From: Mycolicibacterium sp. TY81
Lineage (GTDB): Bacteria; Actinomycetota; Actinomycetes; Mycobacteriales; Mycobacteriaceae
DNA length: 64,000 nucleotides
Assembly: GCF_018326285.1 (NCBI RefSeq)
Contig: NZ_AP023362.1
Span: forward strand, 4,340,001 to 4,404,000
Direction: 5' to 3'
Shown here: piece after piece, positions 43,842-54,619 of the stretch
Position numbering within the stretch: the stretch's first letter is position 1
Layout of the letters: each line of letters opens with the position of its first letter
Notes under the pieces: generated by a model
What the model saw: the letters and a program-made list of their open reading frames with translations, nothing else
Databases searched by the model: none
Told to the model about the DNA's origin: nothing
Program-made: the position numbers and the translations under genes

Positions 43842-44761
43842 TGCGACTGAAACTCGGCCGGCCCGACCTGGCCGCATACACCCGCTATTTCGATCAGCCC
43901 GCGGCCGGCGCCGACTCGCCGCTGACCGTCACCTGGGCCGGCGTCACCACCATGCTGGTGTCCGACGGTTCATCGGCACTGCTGACCGACGGCTTCTTCT
44001 CCCGGCCCAATCTGCTGTCCGTGGGGCTGGGACGGCTGGAACCCTCGGTGCCGCGCATCGATGGCTGCCTGCACCGGCTCGGCATCGACCGGCTCGATGC
44101 GGTGCTGCCGGTCCACACGCACTTCGACCACGCCATGGACTCCGCGGCCGTCGCGGCACGGACCGGCGCGCAACTGGTGGGCGGAACGTCGGCCGCGCAC
44201 ATCGGCCGGGGCGGCGGGCTGCCGGACACTCAGCTGACGGTCGTCACCCCCGGCGAGCCGATCACGTTGGGCGCCTTCGACGTCACGCTGTTCACCGGCC
44301 ACCACTGCCCGCCCGACCGCTTCCCCGGCACCATCACCGCCCCCGTGGTGCCGCCGGTGCGCGCGTCGGCCTACAAGTGCGGCGAGGCGTGGTCCACGCA
44401 CATCCACCACCGCGCCAGCGGCCGCCGGCTGCTCGCCGTCGGCAGTGCCGGTTTCGTAGCGGGCGCGCTCGCCGGACAACGCGCCGAGGTCGTGTACCTG
44501 GGGATCGGGCAGCTCGGCCTGCAGCCCGAGAAGTATCTCGTCGACTACTGGCACGAGACGGTGCGGACCGTCGGCGCGCGCCGGGTGGTGCTGACGCACT
44601 GGGACGACTTCTTCCGGCCCCTGCACGAGCCGCTGCGCGCCCTGCCCTACGCCGGCGACGATCTCGGCGTCTCGATGCGGGTGCTGAGCCGGCTGGCCGC
44701 CGACGATGGCGTCCCGCTGCATCTGCCGACGCTCTGGCAACCCGCAGATCCCTGGCTGTGA
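43841..44761 (+). CDS. Metallo-beta-lactamase-fold hydrolase (Rv3577-like)
   Basis: A 306-residue MBL-fold protein. The zinc motif HTHFDHAMD (near residue 91) is present, with a further His pair in TGHHCPPDRF and His in LTHWDDFFRP. It corresponds to Rv3577 by place, before arsB2. The start ATG overlaps the pxpA stop. The substrate is unknown. Its stop overlaps the start of the ArsB-like gene by 4 bp, so the pair is coupled. Confidence 0.78.
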   Translation: MRLKLGRPDLAAYTRYFDQPAAGADSPLTVTWAGVTTMLVSDGSSALLTDGFFSRPNLLSVGLGRLEPSVPRIDGCLHRLGIDRLDAVLPVHTHFDHAMDSAAVAARTGAQLVGGTSAAHIGRGGGLPDTQLTVVTPGEPITLGAFDVTLFTGHHCPPDRFPGTITAPVVPPVRASAYKCGEAWSTHIHHRASGRRLLAVGSAGFVAGALAGQRAEVVYLGIGQLGLQPEKYLVDYWHETVRTVGARRVVLTHWDDFFRPLHEPLRALPYAGDDLGVSMRVLSRLAADDGVPLHLPTLWQPADPWL

Positions 44762-45891
44762 GCACCGCGCTGCACGAGATCGGCAGATTGCTGCCGGTCG
44801 TCGGATTTCTGGCCGCCGTCCTGGTGCTGGCCAAACTCTGCGATGACGAAGGGCTGTTCCACGCGGCCGGGGTCTACATGGCCCGGCGCAGTTGGGGCGC
44901 AGGACAATCCGGAGAGTCCAGAGCCCACCGGCTGCTGGTCACCGTCTTCCTGATCGCCGCCGGGACCACCGCCGTCCTGAGCCTCGATGCCACCGTCGTG
45001 CTGCTGACGCCCGTCGTGCTGACAACCGCGCGGACACTGGACGTGCCGCCGCGGCCGCCCGGCTACGCCGCCGCCCATCTGGCCAACACCGCGTCGCTGC
45101 TGCTGCCGGTGTCCAATCTGACCAATCTGCTGGCCTTCACGACCGCGGGCCTGAGTTTCACCAGATTCACCGCGGCCATGTCCCTGCCCTGGCTGTTCGC
45201 GGTCGCCGCCGAATACGTGTTGCTGCGGTGGTTCTTCCGGCGTGAGCTCCGGGCCGGCGCCACGGACCGGCCGGCCCCACCCGCACCGGAGATCCCGTAT
45301 TTCGTCCTGACCGTGTTGATCCTGACGCTGATCGGCTTCGGCGCCACGTCGCTGCTCGGCCTGGAACCGGCGTGGGCCGCATTCGCCGGCGCCGCGGTGC
45401 TGGCGGTGCGGGCCGTCGTGCGCGGTCACGAGACACCCATGGGCATCCTGCGGGCGGCCAACGTCCCGTTCCTCATCGCCGTGCTGGCGCTGGGTGTCTT
45501 GGTGAGCGCGGTACTGGATCTCGGCCTGGGCCGTGTGCTGTCGCACGTGCTGCCACACGGCGCGTCACTGCCGGCCCTGCTCGGCATCGCGGCCGTGGCG
45601 GCGGTGCTGTCGAATCTGATCAACAACCTGCCCGCCGTGCTGGTGCTGCTGCCGCTCGTCGCGGCCGGTGGACCGGTCGCGGTGCTGGCGGTCCTCATCG
45701 GGGTCAACATCGGCCCCAACCTGACCTACCCCGGATCACTGTCGAACCTCTTGTGGCGCAATGTGGTCCGCGACGAGATGACGGCGCGGGCCCGCGAGTT
45801 CACGACCGTAGGGCTGGTGACGGCGCCGGTCACCCTGATTCTGGCCGTGACCGGATTATGGTTGACCTGTTCGATGTTGGGACTGCGATGA
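44758..45891 (+). CDS. arsB2: ArsB/NhaD-type ion transporter (Rv3578-like)
   Basis: A 377-residue protein with about 11 membrane helices of the ion transporter superfamily: LSLDATVVLLTPVVLTTAR, LANTASLLLPVSNLTNLLAF, NLINNLPAVLVLLPLVAAG and NIGPNLTYPGSLSNLLWR. It corresponds to Rv3578, named arsB2 as a possible arsenite pump; without ArsR/ArsC genes nearby this function is uncertain. GTG 44758 overlaps the MBL gene. Confidence 0.83.
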   Translation: MSTALHEIGRLLPVVGFLAAVLVLAKLCDDEGLFHAAGVYMARRSWGAGQSGESRAHRLLVTVFLIAAGTTAVLSLDATVVLLTPVVLTTARTLDVPPRPPGYAAAHLANTASLLLPVSNLTNLLAFTTAGLSFTRFTAAMSLPWLFAVAAEYVLLRWFFRRELRAGATDRPAPPAPEIPYFVLTVLILTLIGFGATSLLGLEPAWAAFAGAAVLAVRAVVRGHETPMGILRAANVPFLIAVLALGVLVSAVLDLGLGRVLSHVLPHGASLPALLGIAAVAAVLSNLINNLPAVLVLLPLVAAGGPVAVLAVLIGVNIGPNLTYPGSLSNLLWRNVVRDEMTARAREFTTVGLVTAPVTLILAVTGLWLTCSMLGLR

Positions 45892-45904
45892 GCGGGGAAG
45901 ACGA

Positions 45905-46312
45905 ATGGCCGACAGCTGGAACGAACAGATCATGGCCGAATTCCGGGCCAACGGCGGCAAGGTCGGCGGACCGTTCGAGAACCTGACGCTGCTCCTGCTG
46001 CACACCACCGGCGCCAAGAGCGGTGAGCCGCGGGTGAACCCGGCGGCCACGTTCGTCATCGACGGCAAGCGACTGATCGTCGGATCCGCCGGCGGCGCCG
46101 ACGCCGACCCGGCCTGGGTACACAACCTGCGGGCAAATCCCAACGCCCACATCGAAATCGGCACCGAGGAATACGACGTCGTGGCGCGCGAACTGCCCCG
46201 TGCCGAACGGGACGCCGCCTACGCCCGCATCGTCGAGCGCGCACCCGGTTTCGCCGACTACGAGAAGAAGACCGACCGCGTCATCCCGGTCGTCGAGCTG
46301 CAGCGCCGCTGA
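45905..46312 (+). CDS. F420-type (Ddn-family) nitroreductase-like protein
   Basis: A 135-residue split-barrel protein of the deazaflavin (F420)-dependent nitroreductase family. Signatures: LLLHTTGAKSGEPRVNP, GKRLIVGSAGGADADPAWVHNL and ANPNAHIEIGTEEYDVVAREL. Relatives reduce quinones and nitroimidazoles with F420H2. It follows arsB2 by 13 bp. Confidence 0.88.
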   Translation: MADSWNEQIMAEFRANGGKVGGPFENLTLLLLHTTGAKSGEPRVNPAATFVIDGKRLIVGSAGGADADPAWVHNLRANPNAHIEIGTEEYDVVARELPRAERDAAYARIVERAPGFADYEKKTDRVIPVVELQRR

Positions 46313-46402
46313 GCCAGCGCGGTTACCGCGGCGAGAACAGCACACGTCGATTCGTTGTCGGGCGGCGCTGCCGCCGGGCCGGCGGTCCGCATCGCAGGCA
46401 AG

Positions 46403-47959
46403 ATGGCTGTCGTGGACGTGAGCCGCAGATCGCTGATCGTGGGAGGCACGTCGGCTCTCGTCGGCGCGGGCCTCGGAGCCGGCGCCACCGGATACGTCAC
46501 GACCACGCGCAGCGGTCCGATGCTGTGGCAGCGGGCCGACCGCGGCGGCGCCCCACCGGTCACCGGGCTGCACACCCAGTTCGGCTCCGACGCGGCCACC
46601 GAGGTCGTGGTGTCCTGGCACACCGCGTCCGCAGTGCAGAATCCCCACGTCATGCTGGGCACCCCGGACGACGGTGTCGGCACCGCCGTCGCGGCCGAGA
46701 CCGTCACCTACCGCGACGCGGCGTCACGCAGTGAGATTCGCGTCCACCATGCCCGGTTGACCGGCCTCGCGCCCGACACCGACTACATCTACGCCGCCGT
46801 GCATGACGGCGCGAGTCCCGAACTGGGCTCGGTGCGTACCGCACCCCGGGGCCGCGCACCCATCCGGTTCACCAGCTTCGGCGACCAGTCGACGCCCATG
46901 CTCGACGCCAAGGTCGCGGCATCGTTCGGCAGCGATCACGTCGGATCGCCGGCCGCCGGCGACATCACCACCGCGGTCGAACGGCTGGCCCCGCTGTTTC
47001 ACCTCGTCAACGGCGACCTCTGCTACGCCAACCTCGCGCACGACCGGGTCCGCACCTGGTCGGAATGGTTCGAGAACAACACCCGTTCCGCGCGGCACCG
47101 GCCGTGGATGCCGGCGCCGGGCAATCACGAGAACGAACTGGGCAACGGCCCCATCGGCTACGGCGCCTACCAGGCCTACTTCGGGCTGCCGGACTCCGGT
47201 TCCGACCCCGAACTGCGTGGCCTCTGGTACGCCTTCACCGCCGGCTCGGTCCGCGTGATCATCCTCGCCAACGACGACGTCTGCTACCAGGACGGCGGCA
47301 ACTCATACGTGCGCGGCTACTCCGGTGGCGCCCAAAAACGTTGGCTGGAAAAAGAACTCGAACGAACCCGCAGCAACAAGGACATCGACTGGGTGGTGGT
47401 GTGCATGCACCAGACGGCGGTCTCCACGGGCAACAAGACCAACGGCGCCGACCTCGGCATCCGCGAGAACTGGCTGCCCCTGTTCGACCGGTTCAACGTC
47501 GACCTCGTGGTGTGCGGGCACGAGCACCACTACGAACGCAGCCATGCGCTCCGCGGCACCCTGCCGACCGACACCCTGACACCGAATCCGGTTGCCGCAC
47601 AATCGGACTCGATCGACACCAGCAAGGGCACCGTGCACCTGGTCATCGGCGGGGGCGGCACGTCGATCCCGTCGAACACGATGCTGTTCCCCGAACCGCG
47701 CTGCCGCGTCCTCATGTCCGTCGGCGAGGTGAATCCCGGCACCGGAAGGAAGACACCGAACTACATCGAGGAAGCCGCGCCCTGGTCCGTCTTCCGCGAT
47801 CGGGAAAACCCGTGCGGATTCGTGGCTTTCGATGTCGACCCAGGCCAACCGGGTGGCAATACCTCGATGGACGCCACCTACTACGCGGTGAGCGGTCCGT
47901 TCGGCGAGGTGCGGGCGGTCGACAGCTTCAAGTTGACGCGGCCCCGCACCGACCGCTGA
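46403..47959 (+). CDS. Tat-exported purple-acid-type phosphatase
   Basis: A 518-residue metallophosphoesterase. N-terminal Tat-type signal (VSRRSLIVGG), then a fibronectin-like domain (about 50-150), then the catalytic domain with FTSFGDQS, LVNGDLCYANL, PAPGNHENELGNG, CMHQTAV and VVCGHEHHYERSH. This resembles the mycobacterial phosphatase Rv2577. It should act outside the membrane on phosphate esters. ATG 46403 was chosen so that the Arg pair is near the N-terminus; an upstream GTG/ATG frame opens at 46355. Confidence 0.83.
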   Translation: MAVVDVSRRSLIVGGTSALVGAGLGAGATGYVTTTRSGPMLWQRADRGGAPPVTGLHTQFGSDAATEVVVSWHTASAVQNPHVMLGTPDDGVGTAVAAETVTYRDAASRSEIRVHHARLTGLAPDTDYIYAAVHDGASPELGSVRTAPRGRAPIRFTSFGDQSTPMLDAKVAASFGSDHVGSPAAGDITTAVERLAPLFHLVNGDLCYANLAHDRVRTWSEWFENNTRSARHRPWMPAPGNHENELGNGPIGYGAYQAYFGLPDSGSDPELRGLWYAFTAGSVRVIILANDDVCYQDGGNSYVRGYSGGAQKRWLEKELERTRSNKDIDWVVVCMHQTAVSTGNKTNGADLGIRENWLPLFDRFNVDLVVCGHEHHYERSHALRGTLPTDTLTPNPVAAQSDSIDTSKGTVHLVIGGGGTSIPSNTMLFPEPRCRVLMSVGEVNPGTGRKTPNYIEEAAPWSVFRDRENPCGFVAFDVDPGQPGGNTSMDATYYAVSGPFGEVRAVDSFKLTRPRTDR

Positions 47960-47960
47960 A

Positions 47961-48899
47961 TCAGCGGCGCTGCCGGGCGATCTCGGCCAGCACCACGCCG
48001 GCGGCCACCGACGCGTTGAGCGACTCGGTGGGGCCCGCCATCGGGATCGAGACGATGTGGTCGCAGTTCTCCCGCACCAGTCGCGACAGACCCTTGCCCT
48101 CCGAGCCCACCACGACGACCATCGGCCCCGAGGCGTCCAGCTCGTCCAGGGTGGTGTCGCCGCCGGCGTCCAGTCCGACGATGGTCAGGCCGGCGTCGGC
48201 CCAATCCTTGAGCGTTCGGTTGAGATTCGTCGCCCGAGACACCGGCAGCCGGGCGGCCGCTCCGGCGCTGGTGCGCCAGGCCACCGCGCTGACCGACGCC
48301 GAACGCCGCTGCGGGATCACCACGCCATGCCCGCCGAACGCCGCCACGGACCGCACGATGGCGCCCAGGTTGCGCGGGTCGGAGATGTTGTCGAGCGCGA
48401 CGAGCAGGGCCGGGCTCGAGTCGGAGGTCGCCGACTTCAGCAGATCGTCCGGGTGCGCGTACTGGTACGGCGGCACCTGCAGCGCGATGCCCTGGTGCAT
48501 GCCGTTGCTGGTGATGCGGTCCAGATCGTGGCGCTGCACCTCCATGATGGCGATACCGGCATCGGCCGCGCGCGTGACCGACTCGGTCAGCCGCTCGTCG
48601 GCCTCGGTGCCCAGCACGACATAGAGCGCGGTGGCCGGGACGCCGGCGCGGAGGCATTCCACGACCGGGTTGCGGCCGACCACGACCTCGACGTCATCGG
48701 TCTTCTTGTGCCGTCCCTGATTCGACCGGGCGGCCTTCTGCGCGATCTTGTACGCCTTGTGGTTGGGGCGCTGTTCGGCGCGCGGCGTCGCGCCCTTGCC
48801 CTCCAGCCCACGCCGGCGCTGGCCACCGGAGCCGACGGTCGGGCCCTTCTTGGTGCCCGCTTTACGAATCGCGCCGCGGCGCTGGGAGTTTCCGGCCAT
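47961..48899 (-). CDS. rlmB: RlmB-type 23S rRNA 2'-O-methyltransferase
   Basis: A 312-residue SPOUT-family methyltransferase matching Rv3579c. A Lys/Arg-rich N-terminal extension (about 1-70) precedes the substrate-binding domain ([20 protein letters not shown]) and the SPOUT knot ([40 protein letters not shown]). It probably methylates a G of 23S rRNA. It lies 3 bp after cysS in the cysS-rlmB operon. Confidence 0.9.
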   Translation of the reverse strand: MAGNSQRRGAIRKAGTKKGPTVGSGGQRRRGLEGKGATPRAEQRPNHKAYKIAQKAARSNQGRHKKTDDVEVVVGRNPVVECLRAGVPATALYVVLGTEADERLTESVTRAADAGIAIMEVQRHDLDRITSNGMHQGIALQVPPYQYAHPDDLLKSATSDSSPALLVALDNISDPRNLGAIVRSVAAFGGHGVVIPQRRSASVSAVAWRTSAGAAARLPVSRATNLNRTLKDWADAGLTIVGLDAGGDTTLDELDASGPMVVVVGSEGKGLSRLVRENCDHIVSIPMAGPTESLNASVAAGVVLAEIARQRR

Positions 48900-48902
48900 G
48901 TC

Positions 48903-50342
48903 CTACCTCTTCCCCGTCGCTTCGCTCGCCCCAGGAACCCCATCAGTCAGGGCCCACTGCGGGCCGTCAGCGGTATCGGTGACCTCGATGCCGGCCAGCT
49001 TCAGCTGGTCGCGGATCGCGTCGGCGGCAGCCCAGTCCCGGTTCTCCCGGGCCTCGGCGCGGCTCTTGAGCGCCCACTGCACCAGAGCGTCGACGGCGTT
49101 CAGCGCTGCCGACGTCTCGTCGCGGGTTTCCCAGCGCTCGTCGAGCGGGTCGCAACCGAGGATGCCCATCATGGCCCGGATCGACGTCGCCGCGGCCATC
49201 GCGCCGGCGTGGTCACCGGCATCCAGCGCGCGGTTGCCGTCGGCGCGGGCGGCGTGCACCTCGGCCAGGGCCGCCGGCACCGCCAGGTCGTCATCGAGTG
49301 CGGCCGCGAACTTCTCGGTCCAGGTACCGACCTCGACGGCACCCACCCGGGTGCGGACCCGGTGCAGGAACTCCTCGATGCCGGTGTAGGCCTTGGCCGC
49401 GTCCTGCAGCGAGTTCTCGGAGAACTCGAGCATGGACCGGTAGTGCGCACTGCCCAGGTAGTAACGCAGCTCGGCGGCCCGAACCCGTTGCAGCACAGCC
49501 GGAATCGCCAGCACGTTGCCCAACGACTTGCTCATCTTCTCGCCACCCATGGTGACCCAGCCGTTGTGCAGCCAGAACCGCGCGAACTCGTCGCCGCAGG
49601 CGTTGGCCTGCGCCGTCTCGTTCTCGTGGTGCGGGAAGATCAGGTCCATACCGCCGGCGTGGATGTCGAACACCGAGCCCAGGTACTCCTGGCACATCGC
49701 GACGCACTCGGTGTGCCAGCCGGGGCGGCCCCGGCCCCACGGCGTCGGCCAGGACGGCTCACCGGGCTTGGCGCCCTTCCACAGGGTGAAGTCCCGCGGA
49801 TCACGCTTGCCGGTCGCCACGCCCTCGCCCTGGTGCACATCGTCGATGCGGTGACCCGAGAGCTTGCCGTAGTCGGGCAGGCTCAGCACGTCGAAATACA
49901 CGTCGCCGTCGGCCGCGTAGGCGTGCCCGCGCTCGATCAGCTTCTCGATGACCTCGACCATCTGGGTGATGTGCCCGGTGGCCCGGGGCTCGGCCGACGG
50001 CGGCAGCACGCCCAGCGCGTCGTAGGCGGCAGTGAAGGCCCGCTCGAAGGTGGCGGCCCACTCCCACCAGGGCCGGCCGGCTTCGGCGGCCTTGTTGAGA
50101 ATCTTGTCGTCGATGTCGGTGACGTTCCGGATGAACGCAACGTCGTAGCCCTTGGCCGTCAGCCAGCGTCGCAGCACGTCGAAAGCGACGCCGCTGCGGA
50201 CATGGCCGATGTGGGGCAGGCCCTGCACGGTTGCGCCACACAGGTAGATGGATGCGTGTCCGGGCCGCACCGGGGTGAAGTCCCGCACGGCACCGGTCAT
50301 GGTGTCGTAGAGCCTCAGGCCCTCGAGACGGTTTTCGGTCAC
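48903..50342 (-). CDS. cysS: Cysteinyl-tRNA synthetase
   Basis: A 479-residue class I synthetase matching Rv3580c. The HIGH-type motif is PHIGHVRSG with its upstream zinc Cys in YLCGATVQG; the KMSKS loop is [18 protein letters not shown] and HHENETAQ hold further zinc ligands. GTG 50342 was chosen from family length; the frame extends to 50468 but the extra residues are Arg-rich and would overlap ispF. Between ispF and rlmB, in the same direction. Confidence 0.93.
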   Translation of the reverse strand: MTENRLEGLRLYDTMTGAVRDFTPVRPGHASIYLCGATVQGLPHIGHVRSGVAFDVLRRWLTAKGYDVAFIRNVTDIDDKILNKAAEAGRPWWEWAATFERAFTAAYDALGVLPPSAEPRATGHITQMVEVIEKLIERGHAYAADGDVYFDVLSLPDYGKLSGHRIDDVHQGEGVATGKRDPRDFTLWKGAKPGEPSWPTPWGRGRPGWHTECVAMCQEYLGSVFDIHAGGMDLIFPHHENETAQANACGDEFARFWLHNGWVTMGGEKMSKSLGNVLAIPAVLQRVRAAELRYYLGSAHYRSMLEFSENSLQDAAKAYTGIEEFLHRVRTRVGAVEVGTWTEKFAAALDDDLAVPAALAEVHAARADGNRALDAGDHAGAMAAATSIRAMMGILGCDPLDERWETRDETSAALNAVDALVQWALKSRAEARENRDWAAADAIRDQLKLAGIEVTDTADGPQWALTDGVPGASEATGKR

Positions 50343-50361
50343 GACGGGCCAGCTTACCGGC

Positions 50362-50835
50362 CTAATCGAGCGAGACCACCAGCGCCGTCGCAATCGCCGC
50401 CAGACCCTCGCCCCGACCGGTGAGCCCGAGACCATCGGTGGTGGTCGCCGAGACGGAGACAGGAGCATCCAGAAGCGCCGACAGCACCTGCTGGGCCTCT
50501 TCCCTGCGGGGCGCGATTTTCGGGCGGTTGCCGATCACCTGGACCGCCGCATTGCCGACCCGAAAACCGGCAGCCGTCAGCAGCGTGGCGACATGTTTGA
50601 GCATGTCGGTGCCGGTGACGCCGCGCCACTCGGGACGATCGGTACCGAAGACACTGCCCAGGTCACCGAGGCCGGCAGCACTCAGCAAGGCATCACAGAG
50701 TGCATGCGCGGCGACGTCGCCGTCGGAATGCCCGGCACAGCCGTCAGCATCGTCAAAGGACAGGCAGAGCAGCCAACACGGCCGCCCTGCCTCGATGGGA
50801 TGTACGTCGGTACCGAGACCGATACGGAAGTTCAC
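50362..50835 (-). CDS. ispF: IspF, MEcPP synthase
   Basis: A 157-residue 2-C-methyl-D-erythritol 2,4-cyclodiphosphate synthase of the MEP isoprenoid pathway, matching Rv3581c. The zinc ligands DVH (LGTDVHPIE) and the later His ([12 protein letters not shown]) are in place, and the C-terminal [13 protein letters not shown] is intact. In M. tuberculosis ispD directly precedes it; here carD ends 20 bp upstream and ispD is absent. Confidence 0.93.
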   Translation of the reverse strand: MNFRIGLGTDVHPIEAGRPCWLLCLSFDDADGCAGHSDGDVAAHALCDALLSAAGLGDLGSVFGTDRPEWRGVTGTDMLKHVATLLTAAGFRVGNAAVQVIGNRPKIAPRREEAQQVLSALLDAPVSVSATTTDGLGLTGRGEGLAAIATALVVSLD

Positions 50836-50855
50836 TGCTCCGTTGGAGATGGCGT

Positions 50856-51693
<838 letters not shown>

Positions 51694-52293
51694 GTGAACC
51701 GCATGAAATCGCGCACTTCTGCCGTCACGCTGGCCGCCTTCGGGCTGGCCACCGCGGTGACGCTCACCGGCTGCAGCAGCGGCCAGGTCTCACAGAGCGC
51801 GAACCAGCTGCCTGCGGTCAACGGCACCGCCACCACCATCGGCAACGAGAAGGCCGGTGTGGATCTGCGCAACGTCTACCTGCGCGCCCCGCAGACCCGC
51901 GACTTCGTCAAGCCCGGCACCATGGTCGAGCTGCTGTTCGTCGCGACCAACAAGTCGCCCGACAACCCCGACAAGCTGATCGGCATCACCTCCGACACCG
52001 GCGAGGTGCTGGTCAACGGCGGCACCACGGTGCCCGCGGGCGGCGTGCTGCTGGTCGGCACCCCGGACGGCCAGAAGCAGACCCTGCCGCGGTCCGAGGA
52101 CGCCACGACCTCCATCGCGATGGTGGCGCTGACCAAGCCCATCAGCAACGGCCTGAACTACAACTTCACGTTCAAGTTCCAGAACGCCGGCGAGAAGACC
52201 ATCGCGGTCCCGATCTCCGCCGGCGAGGCCCCGCGCCGCGAGGCCGGCGACGCCGCTCCGGCACCTGCCGGCGGCGGCGAGGGACATCACTAG
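51694..52293 (+). CDS. lpqE: LpqE lipoprotein
   Basis: A 199-residue lipoprotein matching Rv3584. Signal peptide with a lipobox TLTGCSSG (Cys about 27), then an Ig-like beta-sandwich domain (GVDLRNVYLRAPQ, TNKSPDNPDKLIGITSDTGE) of the copper-chaperone-like/DUF461 type, and a His-ending tail. The role is unknown. GTG 51694 is the start; a second ATG four codons in is possible. Confidence 0.87.
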   Translation: MNRMKSRTSAVTLAAFGLATAVTLTGCSSGQVSQSANQLPAVNGTATTIGNEKAGVDLRNVYLRAPQTRDFVKPGTMVELLFVATNKSPDNPDKLIGITSDTGEVLVNGGTTVPAGGVLLVGTPDGQKQTLPRSEDATTSIAMVALTKPISNGLNYNFTFKFQNAGEKTIAVPISAGEAPRREAGDAAPAPAGGGEGHH

Positions 52294-52360
52294 CCTCGCT
52301 TCGTTCCTCGCAGCCACCACCGGTCGCGCTGCGGGATGCACCGTCGTCGAACTCGGAACG

Positions 52361-52939
52361 GTGCAGGTCAGTACCGGCGCATTGATCGCGCGGGATCCGT
52401 TCGGCCCGAGAAGCGGCGGTTGCATACTCGCCGTCCCGAATGGCTCGTACCGGGTTTGGGCAACGGTGGTCGATGTGAGCGACGACGGCACTCCTGAGCC
52501 CCGCCAGGCATATTTGAGCGTGGCGATCGGCGACGGCCAACCGGCCCTGCTCGGTTCCGCCGACGAATTACTCGTGCCGCCCGTCCCCAGCTTCGGCGCG
52601 TTCACCGGCACCGACCACGGGCTGCTCGCGGTTCACGATGCGGCGGTCGAGGATTCAGTGCTGGCAGATCGCGCCGAGGCCATCGACCGCGGCCTGTGGG
52701 CACCGGATATCGGCCCGGGCTACGCCAATGTGTCACTCGACCCGGCCTCCGGTGCCAATGTCGTCGTCAGCGGATCCGGTTGGGGCGACGGCGGTTTCCC
52801 GGTCCTTGCGACGTACGACCGCGACGACAGGCCCGTCGCCGTACACGTGGATTTCGGTGTCATCGGGGACCACCCGGATGATCAACCCGGCTTGATGCGA
52901 AAACTGGCCAGGCGACTCGGATTCGGACGCCGAGCCTGA
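52361..52939 (+). CDS. DUF4241-like protein
   Basis: A 192-residue soluble protein resembling DUF4241: VSTGALIARDPFG at the start, CILAVPNGSYRVW, and GWGDGGFPVLATYDRDDRPVAVHVDFG at the end. GTG 52361 is the first start codon, but the similarity seems to run about nine residues upstream (GCTVVELGT), so the true N-terminus may be missing or use an unusual start. Not present here in M. tuberculosis. Function unknown. Confidence 0.65.
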   Translation: MQVSTGALIARDPFGPRSGGCILAVPNGSYRVWATVVDVSDDGTPEPRQAYLSVAIGDGQPALLGSADELLVPPVPSFGAFTGTDHGLLAVHDAAVEDSVLADRAEAIDRGLWAPDIGPGYANVSLDPASGANVVVSGSGWGDGGFPVLATYDRDDRPVAVHVDFGVIGDHPDDQPGLMRKLARRLGFGRRA

Positions 52940-52944
52940 CGCAA

Positions 52945-54600
52945 TCTGAGTTCCTAACGGATGTCAAGCGATGTGTTGGCTCGTAGGGTGATTGGTGGCG
53001 GGCCTGGATGTTGGAGCGTTCGGCGACTCCTGTGACTCCTGGCCCGCCCTCTGTTTGCGGCGGTCGCGCATACGGTGGTGCCGGATGTTGTCTCGGCGGC
53101 GCGGCTCAATCTGGTAGCGCTCTTTGACGAGCACGCGGCCCTGAGCTTCGGTGATGGGGGTGCCGTCGACATCGCGTAGGGCGTAGGGCTGGCCGGCGCG
53201 CATGCACGTGGCGATCCGAGTGACCAGCAGAGTGGCCAGATGGCAGATCGCCGAATCATGGTGGCGGTCGCCGGCCATCAGCCGCTGGTACTTCGCCGCG
53301 ATCTGCGGGTCGACCTTGCGGGCTTGATCGGCTGCGGTGCAGAGCATTTCGCGCAGCAGTGGGTCACCGGCCTTGGTGATCGAAGATTCGACCTTGCCCA
53401 CCCCGGACTGGCTGACCTTGGGGACCAGTCCGGTGTAGGCGCGCACCGCCGCCAGTGAGGTGAATCGGTGCGGATCACCGATCCGCCCCGCGATCACGGC
53501 GCTGATGACCGGTCCCACGCCGGGAGCCGAGGCAACGATCCCATCGGGGTCGGCGTCGGCGTACAGGTTCGCGACTCGTTCGTCGATCTGCTTGATTTGG
53601 CGGGTCAAGAACAGCGCCTGTTCGGCTTCGTGGGCGATGTCTTCGGCCAGTTCGGCGAAGTTCATCCCGTCCGACCCCCACAGCGCGAGGGTTTCCTTGG
53701 CCGCGGCGATGAGGCCGGCGGCGTGGTCGCTGCGCCACGCGCCACGGGACCGGGCGATCAAGAACCTGCTCAGACGTCCGTGGCCGAGGCGGATCACCGC
53801 GTTCGGATCGGCGTAACGGGCCAGGAACTCCAACGCCGCGATGCCGTAATTCGAACCGAGCACCGCATACCAAGCCGGCCCGAGGAGCTCGACGAGTGCA
53901 TCGAGTCGGGCGTAGACGGCGACCCGGCGTTTGACCATGGTGGAGCGCTGCTTGACCAAGCGCCGCAACGGGTCTGCAGGTCCCTGGCCGGAATACTCAC
54001 GCAGGCCTTCGGGATGAAGAAGTGGCAGCCGGGCCAGCAACTCGGAGTCGATCCGATCGTTCTTGGTGTGCTTGGAGTAGTACTTGCGAAGATCCGCCGA
54101 TTGGGTGGTGGGAACCATCACCACGCGGGCCCCGCGGCGGCGGAACCACTCCGCCACAACGATCCACGCGTTGCGCGTCGGCTCGACCACGACCGTCAGA
54201 TCACCCGGATCAGCCAGATTCAGGTCATCCCACAACCGTTCCAGCTCCGCCCGGCCGGGTCGAGAACTTACGGCCACGCCACACCGCGATTCCGTCGCGG
54301 GCCAGCGTCCCCTTGATGCGCTGCCCGCACTGCCACGTCGATCCCCAACGTCAATGCCATTGTCGTTTTGCTCCTGTCAGCCCGATCCTGTCATCCCAGG
54401 TGACTGACCATCGCGGCCACGGCCCAGACATTCTCTAAGCAGGAGTCCCACCCTCAGGCTGGCTCCAAGTTCCCAAACAAGGACACCGCTCGACCAGGCA
54501 CCGAGCCCGCGGGCGGCCACTCAGACGTCAGGGATCACCAGATGTCCCGGTCGGTGCCTCGACCTGCCCACGGACTCACTCAAAGGCTAAATGTCGGTAC
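52945..54600. mobile_element. IS110-family insertion sequence between DUF4241 gene and radA
   Basis: Approximate span only: IS110 elements lack terminal inverted repeats, so the ends cannot be read from one sequence. The left end is between the DUF4241 stop (52939) and 52964; the right end is somewhere in the 240 non-coding bases before radA (54361-54619). Confidence 0.6.
52964..54360 (-). pseudogene. IS110-family transposase, frameshifted N-terminus
   Basis: The main frame (GTG 54277 to 52964, 437 codons) covers most of an IS110-family transposase, with VVVEPTRNAWIVVAEWF, the HTKNDRIDSELLARLPLL DEDD-type motif and the C-terminal domain VASAPGVGPVISAVIAGRIG. The true N-terminus lies upstream in other frames: MALTLGIDVAVRAAHQG from ATG 54360, then LARDGIAVWRGRKFS one frame on, then the main frame. 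Two single-base changes thus cut off the first catalytic Asp (LGIDVA), and the element is probably dead. Confidence 0.75.
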
Positions 54601-54619
54601 CAGCGACTAAGTTCGCGGC

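Noticed and set aside
48057-50423. 788-codon plus-strand frame opposite rlmB and cysS
   Set aside because: Crosses two housekeeping genes on the other strand and has typical shadow composition.
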